NCBI GenBank assembly: GCA_004558955.1
Contig: SFZC01000063.1
Coordinates: forward strand, 1 to 12,682
Direction of reading: 5' to 3'
From: a bacterium
GTDB taxonomy: Bacteria; Cyanobacteriota; Vampirovibrionia; Gastranaerophilales; Gastranaerophilaceae
Length of the DNA stretch: 12,682 nucleotides
The notes beneath the pieces were generated by a model. That model worked only from the letters and a program-made list of their open reading frames with translations, was not told where the DNA came from and did not search any database. Both the position numbers and the translations under genes were made by a program. Numbering within the stretch: the first letter of the stretch is position 1; the number at the start of each line of letters is the position of its first letter. This document shows positions 6,878-12,682 of the stretch, piece after piece.

Positions 6878-7942
6878 ATGAAATATAAAGATTATTATGA
6901 AACGTTGGGTGTAAAAAGAGATGCAACCGAGGCTGATATTAAATCGGCTTACAGAAAACTTGCAAGAAAATATCACCCTGATGTAAATAAAACAAAAGAA
7001 GCGGAAGAAAAATTTAAAGAAATAAACGAAGCCTATGAAGTTCTTGGCGATAAACAAAAACGTCAAAGATACGACAGTTTGGGGGCAAATTGGCAAGGTG
7101 GAGCAGATTATACCCCACCTCCGGGATTTGAAAACTTCAATTTTGACGGCGGTGGTGGAAACTACCAACAATTTAACTTCAATGGTCAAGATATGGGTGG
7201 CTTTTCGGATTTCTTCAGCTCTTTATTCGGCGACATGATGGGTGGCGGAGCAACGGGCGGTACTCGAGGTTTTTCAAACTTTGATTTTGGAAATATGGGA
7301 GTGGGTCAAGGCTTTTCTAATGCAGGATATACTTCCCGCCGCAGGGCTTCTGCAAAACCGCCGAAAAGTGAAGATTTAGACGTTACAAAAAACTTGAACG
7401 TTACGGCGAATGATTTGTTCTCAGATGCTCCGATTACAGTAAAATTTAGTGATATGAGAAAATGTACCGCTTGTCCGAAAGACGGTAGCTACTGTACAGC
7501 GTGCGGTGGAACTGGAATTGTTAATGAGCAAAAATCCTTGAAAGTAAAATTACCGAAAGAGGTTAAGGTCGGGCAAAAAATCAGATTAAAAGGAGAAGGT
7601 CGAGCAGATGCTTACGGTCAAAAAGGGGATTTGTACTTGATAATTACTCCAGTTGACGGTGAATACCAAATTTCAGGCTGTGATTTGACAAAAGATGTTG
7701 AAATTACACCACCTGAGGCTGTTTTAGGTTGTAGTAAAGAAATTAAAACTTTGCATGGGACAATTACCATAAAAATACCTAAAATGACTTCAAGTGGAAA
7801 ATGTTTAAGACTTAAAAATCTCGGATTGCCTAAAAAATCAGGTGGCTACGGTAACTTGAATGCAAGAATAAAAATTGTTTTGCCTGACAAAATGTCACAA
7901 AAACAAATTGACTTGTACAAGCAAATCCTTGCGAGTTCGTAA
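6878..7942 (+). CDS. DnaJ-like co-chaperone with a single zinc centre
   Basis: Hsp40 co-chaperone of 354 residues that should deliver clients to, and stimulate the ATPase of, DnaK. The J domain occupies residues 1-66 with HPD at 33-35. A Gly/Phe-rich linker follows (about 78-145, many GGG and NFDFG units), then a beta-rich substrate-binding region (from about 166) with LKGEGRADAYGQKGDLYLII and a second C-terminal domain. In place of the four CxxCxGxG repeats of classical DnaJ there is one compact set, C196-C199 and C206-C209 (CTAC-P-KDGSY-CTAC-GGTG), enough for one zinc ion. It is therefore between type I DnaJ and zinc-less CbpA-like proteins. AGGAG lies 10 nt upstream of the ATG. The first bases after its stop region contain the promoter of the downstream RNA candidate. 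Confidence 0.93.
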   Translation: MKYKDYYETLGVKRDATEADIKSAYRKLARKYHPDVNKTKEAEEKFKEINEAYEVLGDKQKRQRYDSLGANWQGGADYTPPPGFENFNFDGGGGNYQQFNFNGQDMGGFSDFFSSLFGDMMGGGATGGTRGFSNFDFGNMGVGQGFSNAGYTSRRRASAKPPKSEDLDVTKNLNVTANDLFSDAPITVKFSDMRKCTACPKDGSYCTACGGTGIVNEQKSLKVKLPKEVKVGQKIRLKGEGRADAYGQKGDLYLIITPVDGEYQISGCDLTKDVEITPPEAVLGCSKEIKTLHGTITIKIPKMTSSGKCLRLKNLGLPKKSGGYGNLNARIKIVLPDKMSQKQIDLYKQILASS

Positions 7943-7956
7943 AATTATACTAGAAT
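7929..7956 (+). promoter_or_regulatory. Candidate sigma-70 promoter at the dnaJ-like 3' end
   Basis: TTGCGA (7929-7934) and TAGAAT (7951-7956) are separated by 16 nt, partly inside the end of the DnaJ-like gene. A start at about 7963 would open the non-coding region that ends at the terminator around 8167-8187. Match to consensus is four of six for -35 and five of six for -10, so it is suggestive only. Confidence 0.4.
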
Positions 7957-7962
7957 AGTCAC

Positions 7963-8187
7963 AAATGGTAGGATAAACGATATACGCTGTACGGATGGAT
8001 TGATTGTTCCCTACCCCTCAAATGTCCTCTTTAAGCAAAAAAACGAAATAATCAAACAGTCTGTAATAATCCAAATGGGACAACAAATACAACATTAAAT
8101 GTCCTAAAAAGATATGTGCTTCAAGTCAAAGGGGAGAAGGTTTATCAATTTACGCAATAAAAAAAACAACCTTTCGGTTGTTTTTTT
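7963..8187 (+). ncRNA. Candidate structured small RNA, about 225 nt
   Basis: No credible reading frame occupies 7943-8189, yet the stretch has a promoter at its 5' side and an intrinsic terminator at its 3' side, and contains nested complementary segments. GATAAAC (7972-7978) pairs with GTTTATC (8140-8146). CCTCTTT plus AAGC (8026-8036) pairs with GCTT and AAAGGGG (8118-8121, 8128-8134) leaving a 6-nt bulge. TGGGACA (8076-8082) pairs with TGTCCTA (8100-8106). GGTAGG (7967-7972) can also pair with CCTACC (8010-8015) and AGGGG with CCCCT (8014-8018), as alternatives. I could not match it to tmRNA, RNase P RNA, SRP RNA or a known riboswitch; a 6S-like RNA cannot be excluded. Boundaries are inferred from the promoter and terminator. 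Confidence 0.4.
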
Positions 8188-8188
8188 A
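8159..8188. terminator. Bidirectional terminator between tRNA-Gln and the RNA candidate
   Basis: CAACC (8167-8171) and GGTTG (8176-8180) form a stem flanked by an A-run (8159-8166) and a T-run (8181-8187), which add up to seven A-T pairs. On the minus strand the loop is GAAA, the stem starts 9 nt after the tRNA CCA end, and eight T follow, so it is an excellent tRNA-Gln terminator. On the plus strand the loop is TTTC followed by seven T, serving transcription arriving from the left. Confidence 0.88.
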
Positions 8189-8189
8189 T

Positions 8190-8265
8190 TGGCTGGGACG
8201 GAAGGATTCGAACCTCCGAGATGGCTGGACCAAAACCAGCTGCCTTACCACTTGGCGACGTCCCA
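8190..8265 (-). tRNA. tRNA-Gln (anticodon UUG)
   Basis: Read on the minus strand, the 7-bp acceptor stem is TGGGACG (8259-8265) with CGTCCCA (8194-8200), followed by discriminator G and an encoded CCA (8190-8192). The anticodon stem GCTGG/CCAGC encloses the loop TTTTGGT, giving anticodon TTG, which reads CAA (Gln). The T arm has GGTTCGAATCC. The first base U paired with A72 is typical of bacterial tRNA-Gln. It has its own promoter upstream and the symmetric terminator immediately downstream. Confidence 0.97.
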
Positions 8266-8287
8266 ATATTCATTTCTCACATTTATT

Positions 8288-8315
8288 ATTGTACCTTCTA
8301 AATCTTAATTGTCAA
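8288..8315 (-). promoter_or_regulatory. tRNA-Gln promoter
   Basis: On the minus strand a perfect TTGACA (8310-8315) is followed after 16 nt by TACAAT (8288-8293). Transcription would start near 8281, about 16 nt before the tRNA. This is the closest match to the sigma-70 consensus that I noted in the window, and it shows that the tRNA does not depend on read-through from the 108-aa gene. Confidence 0.8.
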
Positions 8316-8324
8316 TAAGAAGTT

Positions 8325-8651
8325 TTAAATTTTTCTCAAAGCTTTCTTTAAAACCTTCCCTAATGCAAATCCTGCAGGGTTTGCACCGATTATGGGAATA
8401 GCAAAGCCTAAGCCTGCAAAAATTCCCGGAAGATGTGGAATAACGCCTTTTCTTAGCATACTTCGACCGACAGTCACAAAAGTATCGCAAGGAGTTGCTT
8501 TTTGTATTTTTGATAATCGGCGACCATATTGAAATCCGTTTTTGAGATCTTTTGGCATGTTAGCAACACCAAAAATTTCTTTTGAGGCTTCTTTTGAAGC
8601 CGCTTTTGTCTTTTCATATCCGTTTGAAATTACTTTTCCGATTCTTGTCAT
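8325..8651 (-). CDS. Small hypothetical protein with Gly-rich hydrophobic tail
   Basis: A 108-residue protein on the strand opposite to all other protein genes here. The N-terminal 60 residues are basic and polar (MTRIGKVISNGYEKTKAASKEASKEIFG). Residues about 70-98 are Gly/Ala/Pro-rich and hydrophobic (GVIPHLPGIFAGLGFAIPIIGANPAGFALG), and the end is strongly basic (KVLKKALRKI). This could be a tail-anchored or membrane-inserting peptide-like protein; no known domain is recognised. The ATG has AAGG 9 nt upstream, supporting the start. A TATAAT lies about 20 nt upstream of the start codon. Its 3' side runs towards tRNA-Gln with no terminator between, so read-through to the tRNA terminator is likely. 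Confidence 0.7.
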   Translation of the reverse strand: MTRIGKVISNGYEKTKAASKEASKEIFGVANMPKDLKNGFQYGRRLSKIQKATPCDTFVTVGRSMLRKGVIPHLPGIFAGLGFAIPIIGANPAGFALGKVLKKALRKI

Positions 8652-8672
8652 GTTAATTTGCCTTGTTTATTA

Positions 8673-8678
8673 ATTATA
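8673..8678 (-). promoter_or_regulatory. -10 element of the 108-aa gene
   Basis: A perfect TATAAT on the minus strand would start transcription near 8666, leaving a 15-nt leader that contains AAGG (8661-8664). No good -35 box stands 16-18 nt upstream; that position lies in the left arm of the 8687-8726 inverted repeat, where an activator or repressor might bind. Confidence 0.4.
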
Positions 8679-8686
8679 AAACTTTA

Positions 8687-8726
8687 AATAGTAAAAATTT
8701 GCCGATTTTAACAAAATTTTACTATT
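8687..8726. promoter_or_regulatory. Inverted repeat between divergent genes
   Basis: AATAGTAAAA at 8687-8696 is perfectly complementary to TTTTACTATT at 8717-8726, with three more pairs after one mismatch, around a 12-nt centre. It overlaps the expected -35 position of the minus-strand gene. It may be an operator. A second AT-only dyad lies beside it (ATATATTA at 8730-8737 and TAATATAT at 8748-8755). In such AT-rich DNA chance symmetry is not excluded. Confidence 0.35.
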
Positions 8727-8774
8727 TACATATATTATATTTAAAAATAATATATATTTAAAATAATTAATGTA

Positions 8775-8803
8775 TTTTCAAATGCTAAAATTTCTGATAT
8801 AAT
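8775..8803 (+). promoter_or_regulatory. Extended -10 promoter of the VWA cluster, probably leaderless
   Basis: TATAAT (8798-8803) is preceded by TG at 8795-8796, forming an extended -10, and by TTTTCA (8775-8780) 17 nt upstream. The predicted start, six to seven bases after the -10 box, coincides with the ATG at 8810. There is no Shine-Dalgarno sequence between box and ATG (AATTTATAT-like bases only), so the mRNA would be leaderless. Confidence 0.65.
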
Positions 8804-8809
8804 TTATAT

Positions 8810-9475
8810 ATGAACAATACTGTAAAAATCGTAATTTTTGGAATATTTTTAGTTATTGCTATTGGTTTGACTTTTTTTGGATTCTCTAAGGTTAAAGTTG
8901 ATGATTTTAAAAAGGCAGCCGTTATTTTGCTGGTTGATTCTTCGGCTTCTAATCAGAAGAATTTACCCGCAGAAAAAATGGTTATCCGTCAACTTTGCTC
9001 AATGCTTGACCCAGAGGACCATATCAAGATGTTAAGGGTATCTGAAGATGCCTACATAATCTATGAGGGGTCACCGCAATCAGGGGCTGAAATTCGCAAG
9101 GCTATGGAAAAATTCACTCAACTTGATTCAAAAGAGTATGGAACCGCTTACGGGGTAGCCCTGAAAAAGGCTTTTGACCACGCTATTGCAATGAATAAGG
9201 AAGGATATATCCCATCTGTTGTAGTTATCGGTGATTTGGAAAATGAAGGCGATATAAATAAGCAGATTAACTGGGAAACTTTGCCTTCAGAGGTTGCAAA
9301 CGTAAAAAATCAGGCAGAAGATTTTTCAATGATGTTTTTGTATGCGACTCCGCAAAAATTGGACAAGGTTAAAGAGGTGCTAAGTCCTGTTTTAGGTGAG
9401 AAAAAACTTATTACGGGTAACGAGGTTACCACAAACAAATCATTAAGAGTATTTTTGAATGCAATAGGTAGGTAA
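8810..9475 (+). CDS. Membrane-anchored VWA-like protein
   Basis: A 221-residue protein with an N-terminal membrane helix (about residues 6-25) and no obvious cleavage site, followed by a von Willebrand factor A-like domain. The metal-ion-dependent adhesion site looks complete: DSSAS gives D43, S45 and S47; T112 lies in EYGTAYG; and D142 lies in VIGDLENEG. VWA domains of this kind bind protein partners through a divalent metal, here probably outside the cytoplasmic membrane (topology is inferred). The start is the only one that keeps the anchor, lacks a ribosome site and coincides with the predicted transcription start. It opens a five-gene run and is followed after 2 nt by the FHA-like membrane protein. 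Bacterial VWA genes often pair with MoxR ATPases, but none lies in the window. Confidence 0.78.
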   Translation: MNNTVKIVIFGIFLVIAIGLTFFGFSKVKVDDFKKAAVILLVDSSASNQKNLPAEKMVIRQLCSMLDPEDHIKMLRVSEDAYIIYEGSPQSGAEIRKAMEKFTQLDSKEYGTAYGVALKKAFDHAIAMNKEGYIPSVVVIGDLENEGDINKQINWETLPSEVANVKNQAEDFSMMFLYATPQKLDKVKEVLSPVLGEKKLITGNEVTTNKSLRVFLNAIGR

Positions 9476-9477
9476 AA

Positions 9478-10491
9478 ATGAATATTACTGTCAAATACGG
9501 AAGTTCCGAACAAATGTTTCCCGAGTGTGAATCTCTTGTTATCTCGAATAAAAACTGTGAATTCCCTATCTCTGAACTTGGTGATGACGAGGTTTTGAAA
9601 CTTGTATATGCGGAGAAGTATAACGGTTTTGTTCTCATAAACGTTTGTAAAAATCAGAAAATATTGTGTAACGGCAAATTATTTTCAAAAATTCTTGTAA
9701 AATCTGATTTTGAATTGTCGATACCTTCTTTAACTGAAAATATTAAGGTTCAGGTTGGGTATGAATTTGACACTGTAGTTCAAAATGTTGCAGATAATGT
9801 TGTGACAAGTTCTGCTCATTTTTCTCCAGCTGCCACTTTACCTGAAAAGCATACAGAAATTAAAACCGACAATGTTTTTGATAATGATATTGAACAACAC
9901 AGAATTGCTATAATTAAAGAAATAGGCTTCAAAATTTCTGAGTTTAAAAACAGTGTGAAAACCTCAAATTTTTTGAATTTTATATTAACGGGTATTACTT
10001 GCGTATTGTCTGTTATTTCTGCGTTTGGAATTACAAATTATTTGTTGGGTTTGAAAATTGACAATTCTTCATCAACTATAAATTTAACAACAAATTTTTG
10101 GTTTTTGGCGGCAATTACTCTTGTAATCTTAGCGGTTTGCATTTCGCTAAAATATGCGGTAAGTTCTGTCGTAAATTTTAATTCTGTTGCGAGAAAATAC
10201 GGCACAAGCGACACTATTCAAAAAGGAATTATCGGAATAAGTTTGGTATTTTTATTCGTAATTTATGTATTAAATTTATGCTATTACAAATCTGTTTCCG
10301 TGTTTACATCACTGTTTTTATCGTTGTTGTTTGTAGGCGGTTTGGTAGTTGTTGCAATCGGAAGCGGATATTTTCACGGTCAGGTAAAAATTTTGAAACA
10401 ACATTTGGATGCTTACGAATATCGTGAAGATTTTGAATCGGTTATCAAAAGTTACAGAGGAACCAAATGCGAATGGTTTTGGAATTTATAA
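9478..10491 (+). CDS. Membrane protein with FHA-like N-terminus and four membrane segments
   Basis: 337 residues. The first 95 or so are soluble and beta-rich; the pattern 'LVISNKNCEFPIS ... GFVLINV ... KILCNG ... KSDFELSIPS' follows the strand order of FHA domains. The Arg and Ser that bind phosphothreonine in true FHA domains are absent, so this is at best a degenerate FHA fold, like those in secretion-system ring proteins. A polar linker (about 100-160) leads to four hydrophobic segments near 163-188, 207-229, 251-270 and 275-298, then a charged cytosolic-type tail. AGGTAGG, overlapping the end of the VWA gene, lies 5 nt before the ATG. The end overlaps the next gene by 25 nt, implying coupled translation of two membrane proteins. 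No known family assigned. Confidence 0.75.
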   Translation: MNITVKYGSSEQMFPECESLVISNKNCEFPISELGDDEVLKLVYAEKYNGFVLINVCKNQKILCNGKLFSKILVKSDFELSIPSLTENIKVQVGYEFDTVVQNVADNVVTSSAHFSPAATLPEKHTEIKTDNVFDNDIEQHRIAIIKEIGFKISEFKNSVKTSNFLNFILTGITCVLSVISAFGITNYLLGLKIDNSSSTINLTTNFWFLAAITLVILAVCISLKYAVSSVVNFNSVARKYGTSDTIQKGIIGISLVFLFVIYVLNLCYYKSVSVFTSLFLSLLFVGGLVVVAIGSGYFHGQVKILKQHLDAYEYREDFESVIKSYRGTKCEWFWNL

Positions 10492-11003
10492 TTGGTGTAA
10501 TTACGGCTCCGTTCTTGGCTTACGGGGTTTCCAACACTTTGGCTGGATGTTTCCCTGAGGCAGCGAACTGGGTAAGAATTTCAGGTTTGAGATTTAGCCC
10601 GATATTCTTGGTTTTGGCAACCTTTTTGATAATTTTTGCATTTCTATCTTTTGTTCGTGCCTTTACTATCGGCAAACAGATTAAAGGGTCTGAGATTATC
10701 AAATTCGACGGTTTTCATGACTATAACAGACATGGCGTAACAATCTTGGGTATTGATTCAATGAAGAGCTTGGAAAAAGAAAAATCTTTTGTCCTTTTTG
10801 TTGCATGCTTTATCATTTTGATTGAATTTACCATGAACATTTCGTATTTTATAACCGAAATCGGTGGTGATATTCAAGGTATGTTTTTGAGTTTCGTAAC
10901 TGCTCTTGTTCCTACGGCGTTGTTGATTGCGGAAACTCACATGCTCAGTGCTACAATGTACAAAATTCATAATTTGAGTGAATTGTTAGAAAATTTGGAC
11001 TAA
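10467..11003 (+). CDS. Hypothetical four-helix membrane protein
   Basis: 178 residues with four hydrophobic helices, near 5-27, 43-66, 106-128 and 136-157. A polar loop between helices 2 and 3 carries KFDGFHDYNRHG. The C-terminus ends in an acidic helix (HNLSELLENLD). I recognise no family; a role as partner of the preceding four-segment protein is inferred from their 25-nt overlap and similar architecture. The ATG at 10467 is preferred because GAGGA stands 5 nt upstream; a second ATG at 10473 (residue 3) would have spacing 11 and is possible. MotA/ExbB-type signatures were looked for and not seen. Confidence 0.75.
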   Translation: MRMVLEFIIGVITAPFLAYGVSNTLAGCFPEAANWVRISGLRFSPIFLVLATFLIIFAFLSFVRAFTIGKQIKGSEIIKFDGFHDYNRHGVTILGIDSMKSLEKEKSFVLFVACFIILIEFTMNISYFITEIGGDIQGMFLSFVTALVPTALLIAETHMLSATMYKIHNLSELLENLD

Positions 11004-11009
11004 TTTTTT

Positions 11010-11930
11010 ATGGAAAAACTCGGTTGTCTGATAGGTATAATAACGGCATGTTTTGTAACGATTTTGGTTTTGACAACTGATGTCGGAAATTTTGACCATA
11101 CCGTTACTATTTCAAGCCAACAAACCTCTTTTAGCGGGGGGAACAATACCGAAATAAGTTCTACTGATGTGAAATTAAGCAATAAGGCTTCAAATATTGA
11201 GAATAAATCGCTCAATGCAAAGAACAAGGGTTTGAATTTAGATATCGGACAAATCAATTCAAGTAACGAAAACGCAAGTTTCCATTTCTATAATACAAAC
11301 GGTTCAATTACTCGCAAAGACATTAATAACTTGAAAGTAGGTTTAAAATCGGAAAAAACTTTGTCACCGATGAACCATTTTACAAGTAACAACCATGTAA
11401 AGGTTTATAATCAGCAAAATAAATTCTCAAATTCGCCTAATAATATTTATGTTCAACCGCATAAAGTATCAAATTTTGGCAAAAGGGTGAATAATCTTAT
11501 CCCAAAACAAGAAACTTCTTCATTTTATGACGAACCGTACGAAGAGCGTGAACAAAGCCATTACGCCTATAAAACTCTTGATTGGAGTACTTGGAGAAGT
11601 AATTTCATAAATAAAATTACGGACGACAGTGTTTATATTGACTCTTTGAACAATTATCCGCAGGGTTCAATGTTTTCATATTCGTTCATGGTGGATAATA
11701 CGGGAAAAATTTACGATATAAATGTACGTTCTTTCCAACTTTCAAAAGAGGATAAAAATAAGGTGGCTCAACTTATCAAAAGTTATGAAAATACTTATAT
11801 TACTAAGTTCCCGCCAAATTCAAAACGTAAAATGGTTAGAGTTTCAGCAATTTTGTTATTTGCAGATAAGACGGAATATTCAAGACCGAGCGATTTCCAC
11901 GACCTGGAACAGGTTAGGACGAAATTCTAA
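11010..11930 (+). CDS. TonB-like protein with Asn/Ser-rich linker
   Basis: 306 residues with a TonB-type layout. A single N-terminal membrane anchor (about 5-22) is followed by a long low-complexity region rich in Asn, Ser and Lys (about 30-185) that could span the periplasm. The C-terminal domain (about 190-295) matches TonB C-terminal folds in pattern: YPQGSMFSYSFMVDNTGKIYDINVRS, then a helix, then TKFPPNSKRKMVRVSAILLF. Unlike classical TonB the linker is not Pro/Lys-repeat rich. TonB-like domains transmit force or dock to outer-membrane partners, but no ExbB or ExbD is recognisable nearby. There is no clear ribosome site before the ATG (only TAATTTTTT after the previous stop), so translation probably depends on coupling to the upstream gene, 6 nt away. 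Confidence 0.75.
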   Translation: MEKLGCLIGIITACFVTILVLTTDVGNFDHTVTISSQQTSFSGGNNTEISSTDVKLSNKASNIENKSLNAKNKGLNLDIGQINSSNENASFHFYNTNGSITRKDINNLKVGLKSEKTLSPMNHFTSNNHVKVYNQQNKFSNSPNNIYVQPHKVSNFGKRVNNLIPKQETSSFYDEPYEEREQSHYAYKTLDWSTWRSNFINKITDDSVYIDSLNNYPQGSMFSYSFMVDNTGKIYDINVRSFQLSKEDKNKVAQLIKSYENTYITKFPPNSKRKMVRVSAILLFADKTEYSRPSDFHDLEQVRTKF

Positions 11931-11948
11931 CAAGTAAAGGATTTTGTT

Positions 11949-12682
11949 ATGCAAAAAGAAGAGATAAAAGATTTATTAAATGTTGATTTAGCACCGTTAA
12001 GTGAAAATGAAATTACAAAGTCGGAACTTGAAGGTTTGGACGCTTGTTTGCTGGATTTGTCAGCTTTGATAAGCCCTGAGACCTTCAGCATTTACAAAAA
12101 ATTTGTTGTAATGAAACAAAATGCACCTGTTGGTATGAAAACCGAACTTTTTAATGTAATAAAAAATTATATCAAAGAGAAAATTTCTCAAAAATGCTTT
12201 GCTGATGCGATTTTTATGCAACGATTTTTGTTAGTGAAGTCGGTTGTGCAACCTCAAATTTATTTTGATGTTGCCGAAAATTTGTTTTCTTTGGATTTTG
12301 AAAAATCATCAGAAAGTTTTGCAAAGATTTATCAACGCACAGAAAGCAATTTGCCGTTAAAACTTTTAACTTTGGGAAATTTTTACAATATTTCGCTAAA
12401 GGATTACAAGACTGCGATAAAATTTTACGAACAGTATTTGAAAATTGATGCCTCAAAATCCGTAATTTATACGATATTGGGCAATTTGTACAAAAAAGCG
12501 TATGGTGATGACTCGCTAAACGAACAAATTTATTACTATGAACAGGCTCATTTACTAAAACCTAATGACAGATTGCCTTTGCACTGCCTTGCGTTTGGTT
12601 ATGAAAAACTTAAAAATAACGAAATGGCGAAGAAATATTATCAGGAATTGTTGAAAAACAATTCGACCCCGACTGATTATTA
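11949..12682 (+). CDS. TPR-repeat protein, 3' end beyond the window
   Basis: The frame is open from the ATG at 11949 to the last base, at least 244 codons, so the gene is partial. AAAGGA lies 7 nt upstream and supports the start. No signal peptide or membrane helix is visible, so it should be cytoplasmic. The N-terminal 130 residues are helical without clear repeats. From about residue 135, TPR-type units appear: LGNFYNISLKDYKTAIKFYEQYLKID, then LGNLYKK...IYYYEQAHLLKPN, then LAFGYEKLKNNEMAKKYYQELLKNN. TPRs are protein-interaction scaffolds, so this is probably the assembly platform of the VWA/TonB-like cluster. The 18-nt gap to the TonB-like gene indicates one operon. Confidence 0.85.
   Translation, partial: MQKEEIKDLLNVDLAPLSENEITKSELEGLDACLLDLSALISPETFSIYKKFVVMKQNAPVGMKTELFNVIKNYIKEKISQKCFADAIFMQRFLLVKSVVQPQIYFDVAENLFSLDFEKSSESFAKIYQRTESNLPLKLLTLGNFYNISLKDYKTAIKFYEQYLKIDASKSVIYTILGNLYKKAYGDDSLNEQIYYYEQAHLLKPNDRLPLHCLAFGYEKLKNNEMAKKYYQELLKNNSTPTDY

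Noticed and set aside
6845..7189. 114-residue minus-strand frame
   Set aside because: Antisense to the J domain and Gly/Phe region of the DnaJ-like gene; composition is that of a shadow.
7963..8187. tmRNA, SRP RNA or RNase P RNA
   Set aside because: No tRNA-like ends or TTCGA arm, no SRP GGAA-loop consensus, and too short for RNase P RNA.
8114..8308. Plus-strand 64-residue reading frame with GTEGFEPP
   Set aside because: It is the antisense translation of tRNA-Gln; this peptide is a known annotation artefact.
8305..8490. 61-residue minus-strand frame rich in Cys and Arg
   Set aside because: Overlaps the 108-aa gene on the same strand in another frame; the longer frame has the ribosome site and a coherent hydrophobic tail.
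8810..12682. A standard Bat (aerotolerance) or ExbB-ExbD-TonB operon
   Set aside because: VWA, TPR and TonB-like parts are reminiscent, but no MoxR ATPase, BatD, ExbB or ExbD is recognisable within the window.

Overview
The window is AT-rich, gene-dense bacterial DNA. Its gene repertoire (RNase Y, YmdB, DnaJ-like, LOG and PnuC proteins among lineage-restricted membrane proteins, and a pilin-like protein with an 'asp-x-asn-gly-x-lys-gly-pro-asn' C-terminal motif) recalls the non-photosynthetic cyanobacterial relatives of animal guts (Vampirovibrionia/Melainabacteria, order Gastranaerophilales). That assignment rests on remembered family resemblance, mainly of the first protein and the pilin-like protein, and is an inference, not a search result.

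Layout. (1) 46-1353: a lineage-type hypothetical membrane protein. (2) 1354-1565: a leader with two inverted repeats, then rny (RNase Y, 1566-3101), closed by a hairpin plus T-run. (3) 3188-6822: five tightly packed or overlapping plus-strand genes: a YmdB-type metallophosphoesterase, a PHP-domain phosphoesterase, a pilin-like protein, a LOG-family phosphoribohydrolase and a PnuC-family transporter. After 55 nt comes a DnaJ-like co-chaperone (6878-7942) with only one zinc centre. (4) 7929-8190: a promoter, about 225 nt of apparently structured non-coding sequence and a symmetric terminator. I read this as a candidate small RNA gene. (5) Minus strand: a 108-aa hypothetical membrane-active-looking protein, then tRNA-Gln(UUG) with its own near-consensus promoter, ending at the same symmetric terminator. 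(6) 8810 to the window end: a plus-strand cluster of five genes behind an extended -10 promoter whose start point should fall on the first ATG. They are a membrane-anchored VWA protein with a complete MIDAS, a protein with an FHA-like N-terminus and four membrane segments, another four-segment membrane protein, a TonB-shaped protein (anchor, long Asn/Ser linker, TonB-like C-terminal domain), and a TPR protein cut by the window edge.

How the genes fit together. rny-ymdB-PHP places three enzymes of RNA or nucleotide phosphodiester turnover side by side; rny-ymdB adjacency is also known from Firmicutes. LOG plus PnuC suggests nucleoside or base salvage. The 8810-12682 cluster is the best candidate for an undescribed system: a metal-binding adhesion-type sensor, two polytopic membrane proteins, a periplasm-spanning TonB-like arm and a TPR scaffold look like parts of an envelope complex. 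No member has a function I can name with confidence. No mobile elements or CRISPR arrays were seen.
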